A stretch of DNA of 64,000 nucleotides from Arthrobacter crystallopoietes. Its GTDB lineage: Bacteria; Actinomycetota; Actinomycetes; Actinomycetales; Micrococcaceae. This document shows positions 1-8,416 of this stretch, piece after piece. The stretch lies in the NCBI RefSeq assembly GCF_002849715.1, contig NZ_CP018865.1, positions 124,001 to 188,000 on the forward strand, written 5' to 3'. The notes beneath the pieces were generated by a model that searched no databases, was not told where the DNA came from, and saw only the letters and a list, made by a program, of their open reading frames with translations. Made by a program: the position numbers and the translations under genes. Each line of letters begins with the position of its first letter. The stretch's first letter is position 1.

Positions 1-179
1 TCTCGGGCCTCCGCCGCGGGGACCGGATCGAAGCCGTGGGACCCGATCGGGTCCGGTACAACGGCCGGGTGGAAGAGATTGCTCCCGAAGTGGGAGCCCT
101 TTGGATCATGGAGGAACCCCTCGGCACCCGCAAGATGCTGGACACCATCGACTACAGCGTCCGGATCGTCTGCGGCTGA
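1..179 (+). CDS. SH3-like small protein, C-terminal part (paralog A)
   Basis: The frame enters from the left edge (first full codon at 3) and runs 58 codons to TGA at 177-179, so only the C-terminal part is present. Three blocks are visible: LRRGDRIEA, then VEEIAPEVGALWI, then LGTRKML. The same blocks in the same order and spacing occur in two other small proteins here (23050-23259 and 47826-48068), which supports a real gene although I recognise no named family. The pattern of short hydrophobic strands suggests a small SH3/KOW-like barrel; that is inference. Function unknown. Confidence 0.65.
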   Translation, partial: SGLRRGDRIEAVGPDRVRYNGRVEEIAPEVGALWIMEEPLGTRKMLDTIDYSVRIVCG

Positions 180-189
180 GACATCCCTC

Positions 190-525
190 CCCGGACTGCG
201 CAGGACCGACGGAGCAGAGAGCCCCGGAAACCGATGACCAACGGCAGGCCAGGCTTGCCGTAGAAACAGGCGGCGACCTGGGCTAGTAGGGCGCCTTTGG
301 CCGGGGATGGTTGCGAAGCATCTGCTGCCCACTTGATCGTTCCAGTGAGCATAGTCAAATACCTTGGGAGAGTTTCCGGCGCCCAGATGTGAGCCATCCA
401 GTTCAAGCTGGATCACGTTCGCGAAGAGAATTTCGGAGAGCTCGGCGATGGCGGCACCGAAAATCTTGTCCTTGAGCCGGAAGTCCTGAAGGTGTTCGGA
501 GGGGCGATCCCGAAGACCTTGAAAA
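190..525 (-). pseudogene. Possible decayed coding fragment, unknown family
   Basis: No intact gene fits between 180 and 740. On the minus strand a stretch from about 525 to 310 reads as plausible protein (for example KDKIFGAAIAELSEILFAN). It continues in another frame from about 350 to 190 (for example KGALLAQVAACFYGKPGLPL), which suggests one frameshifted remnant. I do not recognise the family. The rest of 180-690 shows nothing clear. Confidence 0.25.
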
Positions 526-674
526 CGGGGGGCTGTCAGCTCGGGAGTAGAGCATGAACCCGCAGATGAGAGGCGCCACATCCACAGGGGCGCATTTGGG
601 AAGTTCTCCTTCTACCTCATCCCATATCAACACCCCCGGCGCTGACCCGTTATCCCATCCTTGCCGAACTCTAA

Positions 675-729
675 TGAACACTCGCTGACACCTTGTACAC
701 CGATGTTCACAAAGTTCATCGATGTTCAC
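675..729. promoter_or_regulatory. Operator-like repeats before the AAA ATPase
   Basis: CGATGTTCAC occurs twice as a direct repeat (701-710 and 720-729, 19 bp apart). An inverted half-site TGAACA lies at 675-680. The cluster sits just upstream of the ATPase start at 741, as expected for a regulator site. The regulator is unknown. Confidence 0.4.
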
Positions 730-740
730 TAGGAGTCGGA

Positions 741-1835
741 TTGGCCCCGCATCTAAGCCCATTTCGGCCTACTGCCAGGGCGGAACCGCCACGGCTGGTA
801 GGCAGGGCCGGACTGCTAGATGAGTTCGAGTACGGGCTGCGGATCCGCTCCGGCGCCCCGGGCCTGCTGACCATCTTTACGGGAGCCCGGGGAGTAGGCA
901 AGACCGTGATGCTTGGAGAAGCCGAGGACGCCGCCCGCCGGGCCGGCTGCCTGTTATTTCCGAGACAGCCACACGCGGCTCCCTGGGCCGCATCGGTGAG
1001 GTAATGCGCCAGCTAGCCGATGAACTCGGCGCCGGCCCGCCCTCACGGCGGGTCACCGGCATCGTGATCGCCGGTTTCACCGTGCAAACCGAACTGCCTC
1101 CGGAGCAGCAGCCCGGCTGGCGCCAGCTGGGGGAGCAGCTCCTGGGACTCCTGAATGACCAGCAAACGGGACTGCTGATCACTTTGGACGAGATCCACGG
1201 CGCCAACCGCGACGAACTGGCGCAGCTGGCAGCCTCTGTCCAGCATTTCATTCGGGGCCGGACTGCCGGTGGCCCTGGTATTCGCCGCACTGCCGGCGGC
1301 CATCTCGGACCTGCTGGATGAGGGAGTAGCCACCTTCCTGCGACGAGCGGACCGGATCGACCTGCACGCTGCGGCAATAGAAGAGGTCGAGGCGTACTAC
1401 CGCGAGGTCTTCGCCGTGTTGGACCACCCGATTAACCACGTGCTGCTGCTTAAGGCGGCCGAGGCCACCGGCGGCTATCCGTTCCTGATTCAGCTGGTCG
1501 GCTACCACCTGTGGCAGGTAGCCGAGTCCACAAACCGGCCTCTGGAAGCCGAGGATGTCCGTGTAGCCGTGGCAGCCGCCCGCCGGCGCAACACCCGCAT
1601 GGTCATCGAGGCAGCCCTGGCCTCGGCCTCGCCCAAGGACCTGGAGTTCCTCAAAGCCATGGCCGAGGATGACGGCCCCGCAAAGACTGCGGACATCGGC
1701 CAACGGCTCGGGGATGCCCGCAACACCGTGGGCAACTACCGCGCAAGACTCATCGACACCGGCCTGATCGAATCAGCAGGACACGGCCTGGTGGACTTCG
1801 CCATCCCAGGACTACGTGAGCATCTGCGGGCCTGA
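741..1835 (+). pseudogene. AAA/ORC-like ATPase, two frameshifts
   Basis: A roughly 360-codon ATPase is interrupted by two shifts. The likely start is TTG at 741, 6 bases after AGGAG at 730-734. The first frame carries LVGRAGLLDEFEYGL and the Walker A motif GARGVGKT (about 881-904). Near 950-957 the frame changes, and the second frame carries Walker B LLITLDEIH (about 1171-1197). Near 1250 it changes back to the first frame and runs through FAALPAAISDLL and a C-terminal winged-helix-like tail (KTADIGQRLGDARNTVGNYR) to TGA at 1833-1835. The shifts compensate and the rest is well preserved, so the decay is recent or these are sequence errors. Such ATPases are common on actinobacterial accessory elements; the role is unknown. 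Confidence 0.7.
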
Positions 1836-2174
1836 CGTATTCCTACCCCATGAAGCCTCCTTGCATAAGATCCCCGACCTCGCTCTCGCGTAGACCCTCG
1901 AATGAGTTTCGGAGTAACTGACGCATAGCGGCACCCCCTCTTAGGGACTGCGGAAACGTTCCCATGGAGCGAATGACGTTGGCCGTCATCGCCAGTGCCG
2001 AATCCGGATATTGTAAAGCCGATGAAGGGGCCGGATCCTGCAGTAACAGCGAAAAAGGAGGCCTAGGCCCACAGGGGAGGCGATGCACTGCCGACGGCGG
2101 CGGTTTCCGTCTCTGCCGGTGCAGTTTCAGCACCGAGAGTCGCAATGCATGTGCGGGTGTGGAATGACCTGCTG
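1836..2174. other. No supported gene
   Basis: A minus-strand open stretch here has unusual composition, no ribosome-binding site and no motif. I see no gene or clear site. Confidence 0.5.
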
Positions 2175-2405
2175 CTAAAGAGCTTCTAAGTGGTCTCGTT
2201 CGTAGGTCAAGCCGTATGGAACGTCGGGACTTACGGCGACGGTAAAGGTGTCGTGACGGCGCCGGGTGATGAGCACTCCGTTTCGTCCGCCTGACACGGC
2301 CCAGGACCGGACTTCTTCATGAGCTGCGTTCAGTTGTTCCTGGAGGTCATCCCAGTCGCTGCCTGCAGCTGCTTCGACAATGACGTTTTGATTCTGAAAG
2401 GTCAT
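2175..2405 (-). CDS. Small hypothetical protein (76 aa)
   Basis: A 76-residue acidic protein encoded 108 bases downstream of the reductase gene, in the same direction, so it may be the last gene of the cluster 1 operon. It begins MTFQNQNVIVEAAAG and has alternating polar and hydrophobic segments, with no signal peptide or membrane segment. The upstream sequence lacks a good Shine-Dalgarno, so the start is uncertain. Unknown family. Confidence 0.5.
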   Translation of the reverse strand: MTFQNQNVIVEAAAGSDWDDLQEQLNAAHEEVRSWAVSGGRNGVLITRRRHDTFTVAVSPDVPYGLTYERDHLEAL

Positions 2406-2513
2406 GGATCGTGGTTTCTGGTTCGGAAGGATAGTTGATCAGCGTTAGTGTTCGGTCAGCCCTTGACGTGCTGAGCAGGTTCGTTGGGGGATGGCTGATC
2501 GTCCTGCTGGTGG

Positions 2514-3491
2514 CTAGGCGTCTAGGACCAGCTTCGGGCACTTGGAGCGGCTGACGCATATGAACATGGTGTCGTTCTTCGCCCGTTCCTTTTCGGAGAG
2601 GATGGTGTCGCGGTGTTCGACTTCGCCCTCGAGGACCTTTGTTTCGCAGGTACCGCAGAATCCTTCTTCGCAGGAGGACATAAAGGAGGGGTTCACCTCG
2701 AGCACGACGTCCAGCACAGACTTTTCGGATGGAACCGTCAGCGTGCAGCCGGACTGCCTTAACTCAATTTCAAATGGCGCGTCTGTAGCCGTGTCCGTTG
2801 TGCCCGTGGTGCTGGCGGGCGGTGTTGCGGCGGCAAAGTGTTCGGCGTGGAAGGCCCCTGCACCCAAGGTATCCATGGTGATTTGTTGAAGGTCGGCGAG
2901 GAGCCGCTCCGGTCCGCACGCGTAGACCGCTGTTCCGGCGGGTGCATCCTTGATTTCGGTGAGTAGGTCGGCTCTGCCGCGCTCGTCCTTCGGGTAGACC
3001 GCGAGGGAGTCTCCCATGATCTCCTGGACCTCGTCGATGAACGCCATTGTCTGGCGGCTGGATCCGCAGTAGACGAGCTTGGTGCTCTTGCCTGCGGCCA
3101 CGAGTTGGCGTGCCATGGCCAGGATGGGGGTGACGCCGATGCCGCCTGCGACCAGGAGGTAGTGCGCTGCGCCGTCCTCGATTTTGAAATGGTTGCGTGG
3201 TCCGCGTGCCGTCAGTTTTGTGCCGAGCCGGGTCTGTGAGTGGATTTCCTCGGAGCCTCCCCGCCCGTTGGTTTCGCGCAGGACAGCTAGGCGGTACCGC
3301 CGGAGATCGCCCGGGTCGGAGCACAGGCTGTACTGCCGCACCAAGCCTGAAGGCAGGACGATGTCCAGGTGGGCGCCGGGTTGCCATTGGGGAAGTGCGC
3401 GGCCGTCGGGCAGGGCCAGTTCGAGGGACATGACGCTGCTGGATTCCTGGCGCAGGCCCCGGACGACAAGGTCAAACGACTCGTTGGACAT
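2514..3491 (-). CDS. Phthalate-dioxygenase-reductase-like FMN/2Fe-2S reductase
   Basis: This 325-residue protein has the single-chain reductase order of phthalate dioxygenase reductase and VanB. The flavin site is RQYSLC at residues 52-57 and the NAD(P)H site is AGGIGVTPI at 115-123. A C-terminal plant-type 2Fe-2S domain has CEEGFCGTC and a fourth cysteine near 312. It would pass electrons from NAD(P)H to the Rieske oxygenase encoded at 5231-6514. It starts 2 bases after the stop of the 170-aa gene, so the two are translationally close. Family is clear; the partner follows from co-location. Confidence 0.92.
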   Translation of the reverse strand: MSNESFDLVVRGLRQESSSVMSLELALPDGRALPQWQPGAHLDIVLPSGLVRQYSLCSDPGDLRRYRLAVLRETNGRGGSEEIHSQTRLGTKLTARGPRNHFKIEDGAAHYLLVAGGIGVTPILAMARQLVAAGKSTKLVYCGSSRQTMAFIDEVQEIMGDSLAVYPKDERGRADLLTEIKDAPAGTAVYACGPERLLADLQQITMDTLGAGAFHAEHFAAATPPASTTGTTDTATDAPFEIELRQSGCTLTVPSEKSVLDVVLEVNPSFMSSCEEGFCGTCETKVLEGEVEHRDTILSEKERAKNDTMFICVSRSKCPKLVLDA

Positions 3492-3493
3492 GA

Positions 3494-4006
3494 TTATGCT
3501 CCGGGAGTGGGAAGTTGGAAGAGTTTGCCGGGAACGGCGTCCTTGGTTCCGCCCTTGAGGACTTCGATGAAGTCGCGGGCGAGGTCGGCTTTCCTGACGG
3601 TGACGAGCATGTCGAGCTCGCGGCGGAGTACCTTCATGGAAGTCGAGCCCGGTTCGGAATCCCAGCCGCCGATGCCGACCAGTACTCCTGCGAGGAGTGT
3701 TCCCTGGTTCCGTCCTGCGGTAGCCATGACTTCCACGAAATCATCGGCGATTTCCTCGAGCCTGGATCCGAGGAAGACCATCATGTCCGTGGCGGCGGCG
3801 AGGTCGCTGACGGTTTCGATGGAGGGATCCGCCGGTGAGTCGATTTCGTGGAGCAGGACTCCGTCGGGATGGCTGGCCGGTGCCGCGACCAGGATTTCCC
3901 TCAGGCCGGCGTCGGACATGGTCGAGACGAGTGAGGCGCCGGAAGGTCCCAAGGGGACGAGAAGGATGCGGGCCTTGTAGTAGGCGCGCGACGTCAGATA
4001 AGTCAT
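3494..4006 (-). CDS. Unknown 170-aa protein of the Rieske operon
   Basis: A soluble 170-residue protein between the alcohol dehydrogenase and the reductase. It begins MTYLTSRAYYKARILLVPLG and contains a glycine-rich segment (GTLLAGVLVGIGGWDSEPG) near the middle. It lacks cysteine clusters, signal peptide and membrane helices. I do not recognise the family. Its position inside a tight oxygenase operon, with gaps of 2 and 30 bases to its neighbours, suggests a role in the same pathway, for example as a chaperone, sensor or accessory subunit. The function is not inferable from sequence alone. Confidence 0.75.
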   Translation of the reverse strand: MTYLTSRAYYKARILLVPLGPSGASLVSTMSDAGLREILVAAPASHPDGVLLHEIDSPADPSIETVSDLAAATDMMVFLGSRLEEIADDFVEVMATAGRNQGTLLAGVLVGIGGWDSEPGSTSMKVLRRELDMLVTVRKADLARDFIEVLKGGTKDAVPGKLFQLPTPGA

Positions 4007-4036
4007 GGTCTTTCCTTAGATTGGGGTTGTCGCAGG

Positions 4037-5206
4037 TTAGAGCGCAGGCCGGATGACGACGTGCGGGCTGCTGGGCCCTGACCGGTCCAGCAGGGTGCGG
4101 AACAGGTCGTCGACGCCGTCCAGACCGACGTCGATGCTGGGTACGTGCTCCAGGCCGGTGTTTCCGGCGGCAAGAAGTTCGATGCTCCTGGTGACGGCTT
4201 CCGGCGAACGGCCCCGCACGCCGACGACTCCGGACGCGCCCCGTACGAGGGTTTTCAGGTTCACTTCGGCGACGGGAGTATCTCCGAGGCCGGCCAGGAC
4301 CAGACGTCCCAGCTTCCGGAGATGTTCCGTGGTTCCGAGCGCTGGTCCTCCTAGGCCGACAGTATCGACGATGACGTCGAATCCGTTGCCTTTGCCATGG
4401 CTGCCCAGCGCGGCCGAAGTTGTCTCGGCGTTGTCGTTGATGAGGATGGAGGCGCCCATGGCCTCGGCAATCTCCAGGCGGTCCCGGCTGGTGCGGGAGT
4501 TGCGGCCCAGCACCACGATCTCCTCGGCGCCGACCGCGGTGGCTGCGGCTACCGCGGCGACACCGTGGTAGCCGGGCCCGATGACGGCCACCCGCGATCC
4601 GCTCTTGGCGCCACCAATGTTGATGACCCAGTCGACTGCGTTTGCAAAGGGCTGGGTCCAGGCAGCGAGGTTTGAGTCCAAATCCCGGGGCAGTTTGTGC
4701 AGCACTGTCCGGGTCGATAGCTCCATGTATTCCGCGTTGCCGCCGTGAAGGCCGGAGCCCTCGTGGAGGCCGAGCATCCCGACCCGGCGCTGTCCGCCCC
4801 AAAGATCCGCGTCCGGGCAAAACCGGTACACGTCGGGCTGTGAACAAGCTTTGCAGCTGGCCAGTCCGCAGGGCAGGTATTCCTCCAGCGCTACTCTGTC
4901 GCCGACTTCGACATCCCACGACCACTGCATGGCAGGACTGAGAGAGACGATTTCGCCGACAACGTGGTGGCCCATGACCGTGGGATGGCCCAGGCCCTGC
5001 TGGTACAGGTCCAGGTCCGTCCCGCACAGGGCCGAGGATTCCACTTTCAGCCAGCCGGCCGCGGTGGTTGCCAGGGCCGGATCGATCGTCTCGAGCACCG
5101 TTGTTGAATCCGGCAACGAGACGGCGGCCCTGACAGTGTCGGGGAGGGGTGCGCCCAAGGTCCGGGCCCTTTTGGTAGAGGCGACGGGGGAGGCCTGGTC
5201 CTGCAT
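4037..5206 (-). CDS. Zinc-dependent alcohol dehydrogenase (MDR family)
   Basis: A 389-residue medium-chain dehydrogenase. Catalytic zinc ligands are visible as C61 (SALCGTD) and the GHHVVGE segment at about 79-85. The structural zinc site is C113, C118, C121 and C130. The nucleotide fold shows GPGYHG in VAVIGPGYHGVAAV near residue 215. It lies 24 bases downstream of the Rieske oxygenase gene, so it probably oxidises the product of that oxygenase, an alcohol or diol, with NAD+. The first 25 residues are longer than usual for the family. Substrate unknown. Confidence 0.9.
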   Translation of the reverse strand: MQDQASPVASTKRARTLGAPLPDTVRAAVSLPDSTTVLETIDPALATTAAGWLKVESSALCGTDLDLYQQGLGHPTVMGHHVVGEIVSLSPAMQWSWDVEVGDRVALEEYLPCGLASCKACSQPDVYRFCPDADLWGGQRRVGMLGLHEGSGLHGGNAEYMELSTRTVLHKLPRDLDSNLAAWTQPFANAVDWVINIGGAKSGSRVAVIGPGYHGVAAVAAATAVGAEEIVVLGRNSRTSRDRLEIAEAMGASILINDNAETTSAALGSHGKGNGFDVIVDTVGLGGPALGTTEHLRKLGRLVLAGLGDTPVAEVNLKTLVRGASGVVGVRGRSPEAVTRSIELLAAGNTGLEHVPSIDVGLDGVDDLFRTLLDRSGPSSPHVVIRPAL

Positions 5207-5230
5207 GTGGAACTCCTGTTGGGTGCGGGT

Positions 5231-6514
5231 CTAGATGGAAACGAAGTCGGTGCCGGGGACCACTTGGATGGCCTGGTTGGCACCTTCGTAGAACGGGATG
5301 TCTTTGGGCAGCAGCATCGACGTTGAGCGGACACGCTGGTCCGTGGTATCGATACCCGGGAGGGCCTCGTCTTCCATGCTGTCCACTGCTGCGAGCAGGC
5401 GTCGCCGGGCCAGGATGATGGCAGCGTCCGACGTGCCCAGCCGCTCCTTGGTGCGGTCCGCGATGTCGCCCATGCTCTCCTGAAGGGAGAAGTCCTGCGC
5501 GGCGATGCCCTCAATGCCGGAGAACGTTTTGTTTTGCTTCTGGGCCTCCCGGTCCATGAGGTAGTCGTTGCTCTTGTTGGCCAGGGTCCGGTACGTTCCC
5601 GGGATGTACTTGGCGTGGATGCCGTCGCCGTTGCGCATCTGCTCGAGTTCGTCCTCCCTCAGGTCCCGGGTCGGGTGGTAGTTCCACGACCAGGCCCAGC
5701 ATGTGGTGTCATCGATCGGGACCCAGGCGTGGCCGCCCATGGGGTTGTGTGTGCCGAAGGGGGGAATGATCGTGTAGAAGGGCATAATCCACTGCGTGAT
5801 GCGCCAGTAGAACTCTTCCTCGTTCGCGTTGCGGCGGGCGCCGATCAGCAGCCCGCCGTTGCTTTCGGCGACCTCGAATTTCGGGCGGGTGTCGGCCTTG
5901 ATGTAGTCGTTGCCGGCGGTGCCGGAGTGCATGGGGTCATCGTCCAGGTTGAAACGGTGGGCGAATGAAACGTGGCTGGAGTCGATGCCTCCCTCCATGG
6001 CCTGGAGGTAGTTGGTTTCCTGGAGGCGCTTGGAAATGAACCGCTGCCCCTCGCCGAGCAGGGCCCACTCGAGTTCCGGGAGCTCGGGCATGTGCCCGGC
6101 AGGTCCCATGTATGCCCACAGCACGCCGCCCCGTTCCACCAAGGGGTACGACTTCTGCTTGATCCGGCACTTGAACTTGGAGTCTTCCGGCTCCGAGGGC
6201 ATGTCCGTCAGGTTGCCCTCTACGTCGTACTTCCACCCGTGGTAGGCGCACCGCAGGCCGTTCTCCTCGTTGCGTCCAAAGTAGAGGGAAGCCGTCCTGT
6301 GAGCGCAGAACTCGTCCAGAAGGCCCAGCCGGCCGGAGGTATCACGGAACGCTATGAGCTTCTCGCCCAGAAGCTGGACGCGCACCGGGGGGCAATCCGC
6401 TTCGGGCAGCTCCTCGGCAAGGAGCGCAGGGAACCAGTACCGCCGGAACAACCGCCCCATGGGCGTTTCCGGTCCGGTCTGGGTCAGCAAAACGTTCTGT
6501 TCTGAAGTGAGCAC
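5231..6514 (-). CDS. Rieske oxygenase, phthalate 4,5-dioxygenase-like
   Basis: The start is taken as GTG at 6514-6512, giving 427 residues beginning (M)LTSEQNVLLTQTGPETPMG, the usual N-terminus of phthalate 4,5-dioxygenase-type oxygenases. GGAAGG precedes it. The Rieske 2Fe-2S ligands are C70-x-H72 and C89-x2-H92 (CAHR, CAYHGW). The mononuclear iron site is D178, H181 and H186 (GIDSSHVSFAH). This class uses a single oxygenase subunit with a separate FMN/2Fe-2S reductase, which fits the reductase at 2514-3491. It heads the minus-strand operon and is divergent from the double IclR regulator. The substrate is probably an aromatic acid; this is inference. Confidence 0.92.
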   Translation of the reverse strand: MLTSEQNVLLTQTGPETPMGRLFRRYWFPALLAEELPEADCPPVRVQLLGEKLIAFRDTSGRLGLLDEFCAHRTASLYFGRNEENGLRCAYHGWKYDVEGNLTDMPSEPEDSKFKCRIKQKSYPLVERGGVLWAYMGPAGHMPELPELEWALLGEGQRFISKRLQETNYLQAMEGGIDSSHVSFAHRFNLDDDPMHSGTAGNDYIKADTRPKFEVAESNGGLLIGARRNANEEEFYWRITQWIMPFYTIIPPFGTHNPMGGHAWVPIDDTTCWAWSWNYHPTRDLREDELEQMRNGDGIHAKYIPGTYRTLANKSNDYLMDREAQKQNKTFSGIEGIAAQDFSLQESMGDIADRTKERLGTSDAAIILARRRLLAAVDSMEDEALPGIDTTDQRVRSTSMLLPKDIPFYEGANQAIQVVPGTDFVSI

Positions 6515-6551
6515 TGTGCGGGCCTTCCGATATAAGCCAAAAGTGTTTAGT

Positions 6552-6585
6552 GTCCGCTTTCCGCGCAACGGCGCGCTTTGCGGTC
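6552..6585. promoter_or_regulatory. Candidate operator 1 of the double IclR regulator
   Basis: The block GTCCGCTTTCCGCGCA at 6552-6567, 8 bases, then CTTTGCGGTC at 6576-6585. The same composite with identical spacing occurs at 8281-8314 before the MFS gene. The outer ends form an imperfect inverted repeat (GTCCGC / GCGGWC). Here it overlaps the expected -35 region of the minus-strand oxygenase operon (-10 candidate TTATAT, complement of 6530-6535). Binding by the IclR protein is inference. Confidence 0.55.
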
Positions 6586-6679
6586 TAAGTAGTGTTGCAT
6601 GGGTCTCACGAACCGTCAAGCAGAATGTCGCTCGGGCGGGGCAGGTGGTGAACGGGGGCGATGGTCTAGATTCGAGATT

Positions 6680-8275
6680 GTGAATGCATCAATGCCCTCT
6701 GCCGCAGAGCCCGCAGTGAAAGACCCTGACTACGTGGACTCTCTTGAACGGGGACTTAGCGTCCTCAGGGCGTTCAGCATGCGGGAGGGGGCATTCTCGG
6801 TCGCCGACCTGGCCGCTGTCGTTGGCATCACGCGCACGGCGGCGCGCAGATTTGCACTCACCCTGGAGCATTTGGGCTACACCTTCCAGTCGGCGGCAGG
6901 ATATGCGCTGGCGCCAGGGGTGCTCGCGATTGGTGACGCATATCTGCGCAGCAATCCGCTTCCGGACGCCGCGCACCCCCAGCTCGAAGAAATCGTCAGG
7001 GCGGTTGGGGAGACAGCTTCCTTGACCGTCCTGCACAAGCGGCGCGTCTACTACACTGCCCGCGTGGCCGCCGACAGGATCATCACGGCGAACATCACGC
7101 TCGGCACCAGCGTTCCCGCCTACAGCACGGCCACCGGTCGGGTTCTGCTGGGCGGCCTTGATCCGGACGAACTGGAGGAGTACCTATCCACCATCGAACC
7201 CGCGTCCGGCTTCGATCCGGACTACGTGCGGGCGAGGATCGTCGAAGCCCGCGAACAAGGCTGGGCCGCGGCCGACCAGGAGATGACAACTGGAATCCGG
7301 TCCGTGGCGGTCCCTCTACATGATCCCGAGCAACGGATCATCGCCGCCCTGAACATTTCCGCCCACGCCACGCGTGTGTCCACGTCAATGCTGGAGACCG
7401 ACTTCGTTCCGTTGCTCCAGGCTGCCGGGCAACGCACCGCCACCACCCTCTGGCCCGGTCCCGGTCCAGCTCCCCGCAGGCCGGCCGCGGCTTCCGCATA
7501 TGCCGTCCGTCCGATTGCGCGCCCGACTGATGCAATCCAGTCGGTAGAGCGCGGGTTGTGCATACTCACTGCCTTTGACGAGACCCACCCGGCCATGAAT
7601 TTGGCGCAGATATCCGAGCGGTGCCGCCTCCCTCGCTCGGCCGCGCGCCGCTTCGTCCGGACTTTAGCCTCGCTCGGCTACCTTGCGCCGCAAGGGCGCA
7701 GCTTCGTGCCGACTCCCCAGATCCTGGAACTGGGATACTCGCTGCTTCCCCGGCTTTCTCTCGCGGACGTAGCCAAACCGCGCCTCGAAGTTCTGGCGCG
7801 AAAACTTGGAGCATCCGTGTCTATCGGTGTTCTCGAGGGCCTGGACCTGCGATATGTAGCCAGGGTGAGTGCACCCAGCCCCTTGACCGTGAACATCCGC
7901 GCGGGCAGCCGGGTCCCCGCACACCGGACGGCCATGGGGCAGGTTCTGCTTTCCCTTCTGCCGCCTGAGGCGCTTCAGGATGGGGCGAGCTCGACCGCCG
8001 CTGACAGCGCCGGTGAAGGTCTGACCGAACTGGGCGACACTCTGGAAGCGGTACGGGAGCAGGGCTGGAGCTATGTTGATCAGCTGCTCGAAGTGGGAAT
8101 CCGCGCCGTCGCGGTCCCTCTGCGCAACCGCCGGGGTGAGGTGGTGGCGGCTTTGAGCGCCTCCCTGCATGAGGCTTCAACCTCCGGCAACGACATGGTC
8201 AGCACGTTCCTCCCTGCCCTGCGTACCGCCGCCGACGAGTTCGTCATGGATCTCAGGGATGGCCTCAACCTCTAG
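6680..8275 (+). CDS. Tandem-fused double IclR-family regulator
   Basis: One frame encodes two complete IclR modules in series. The first has a winged helix (DYVDSLERGLSVLRAF ... GITRTAARRF) and an effector domain ending near QRTATTLW. After a Pro/Ala-rich linker the second repeats the plan (DAIQSVERGLCILTAF ... LPRSAARRFVRTLASLGYL) and its own effector domain (GIRAVAVPLRNRRGEV). A normal IclR protein is about 250 residues; this one is about 530. GTG at 6680 is a plausible start, with ATG at 6692 as the alternative; neither has a strong ribosome-binding site. It is divergent from the Rieske operon and 141 bases upstream of the MFS gene, so it probably controls both. Confidence 0.9.
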   Translation: MNASMPSAAEPAVKDPDYVDSLERGLSVLRAFSMREGAFSVADLAAVVGITRTAARRFALTLEHLGYTFQSAAGYALAPGVLAIGDAYLRSNPLPDAAHPQLEEIVRAVGETASLTVLHKRRVYYTARVAADRIITANITLGTSVPAYSTATGRVLLGGLDPDELEEYLSTIEPASGFDPDYVRARIVEAREQGWAAADQEMTTGIRSVAVPLHDPEQRIIAALNISAHATRVSTSMLETDFVPLLQAAGQRTATTLWPGPGPAPRRPAAASAYAVRPIARPTDAIQSVERGLCILTAFDETHPAMNLAQISERCRLPRSAARRFVRTLASLGYLAPQGRSFVPTPQILELGYSLLPRLSLADVAKPRLEVLARKLGASVSIGVLEGLDLRYVARVSAPSPLTVNIRAGSRVPAHRTAMGQVLLSLLPPEALQDGASSTAADSAGEGLTELGDTLEAVREQGWSYVDQLLEVGIRAVAVPLRNRRGEVVAALSASLHEASTSGNDMVSTFLPALRTAADEFVMDLRDGLNL

Positions 8276-8280
8276 GTGAC

Positions 8281-8314
8281 GTCCGCTTAGCGCGCACAAA
8301 TACACTCTGCGGAC
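8281..8314. promoter_or_regulatory. Candidate operator 2 of the double IclR regulator
   Basis: GTCCGCTTAGCGCGCA at 8281-8296, 8 bases, then CTCTGCGGAC at 8305-8314. It matches the site at 6552-6585 at 14 of 16 bases in the first block and 8 of 10 in the second, with the same spacing. It ends 7 bases before the -35 hexamer of the MFS promoter, a typical activator position. Confidence 0.55.
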
Positions 8315-8321
8315 GAAAATG

Positions 8322-8350
8322 TTGCGATTGCCACTGTGGGTTGTTATATT
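8322..8350 (+). promoter_or_regulatory. Promoter of the MFS transporter gene
   Basis: TTGCGA at 8322-8327, a 17-bp spacer, and TATATT at 8345-8350 form a good sigma-70-type promoter. It leaves a leader of roughly 60 bases before the ATG at 8417. Confidence 0.6.
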
Positions 8351-8416
8351 CATCACCTACTTCCCAGCGGTTTTCGCGATGTCCCGTGGCGACCACGCCC
8401 CCCTCAAGGAATTCAC

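Noticed and set aside
3741-5027. 428-codon open frame on the minus strand
   Set aside because: Overlaps the alcohol dehydrogenase and 170-aa genes in another frame; extremely Arg/Pro-rich.
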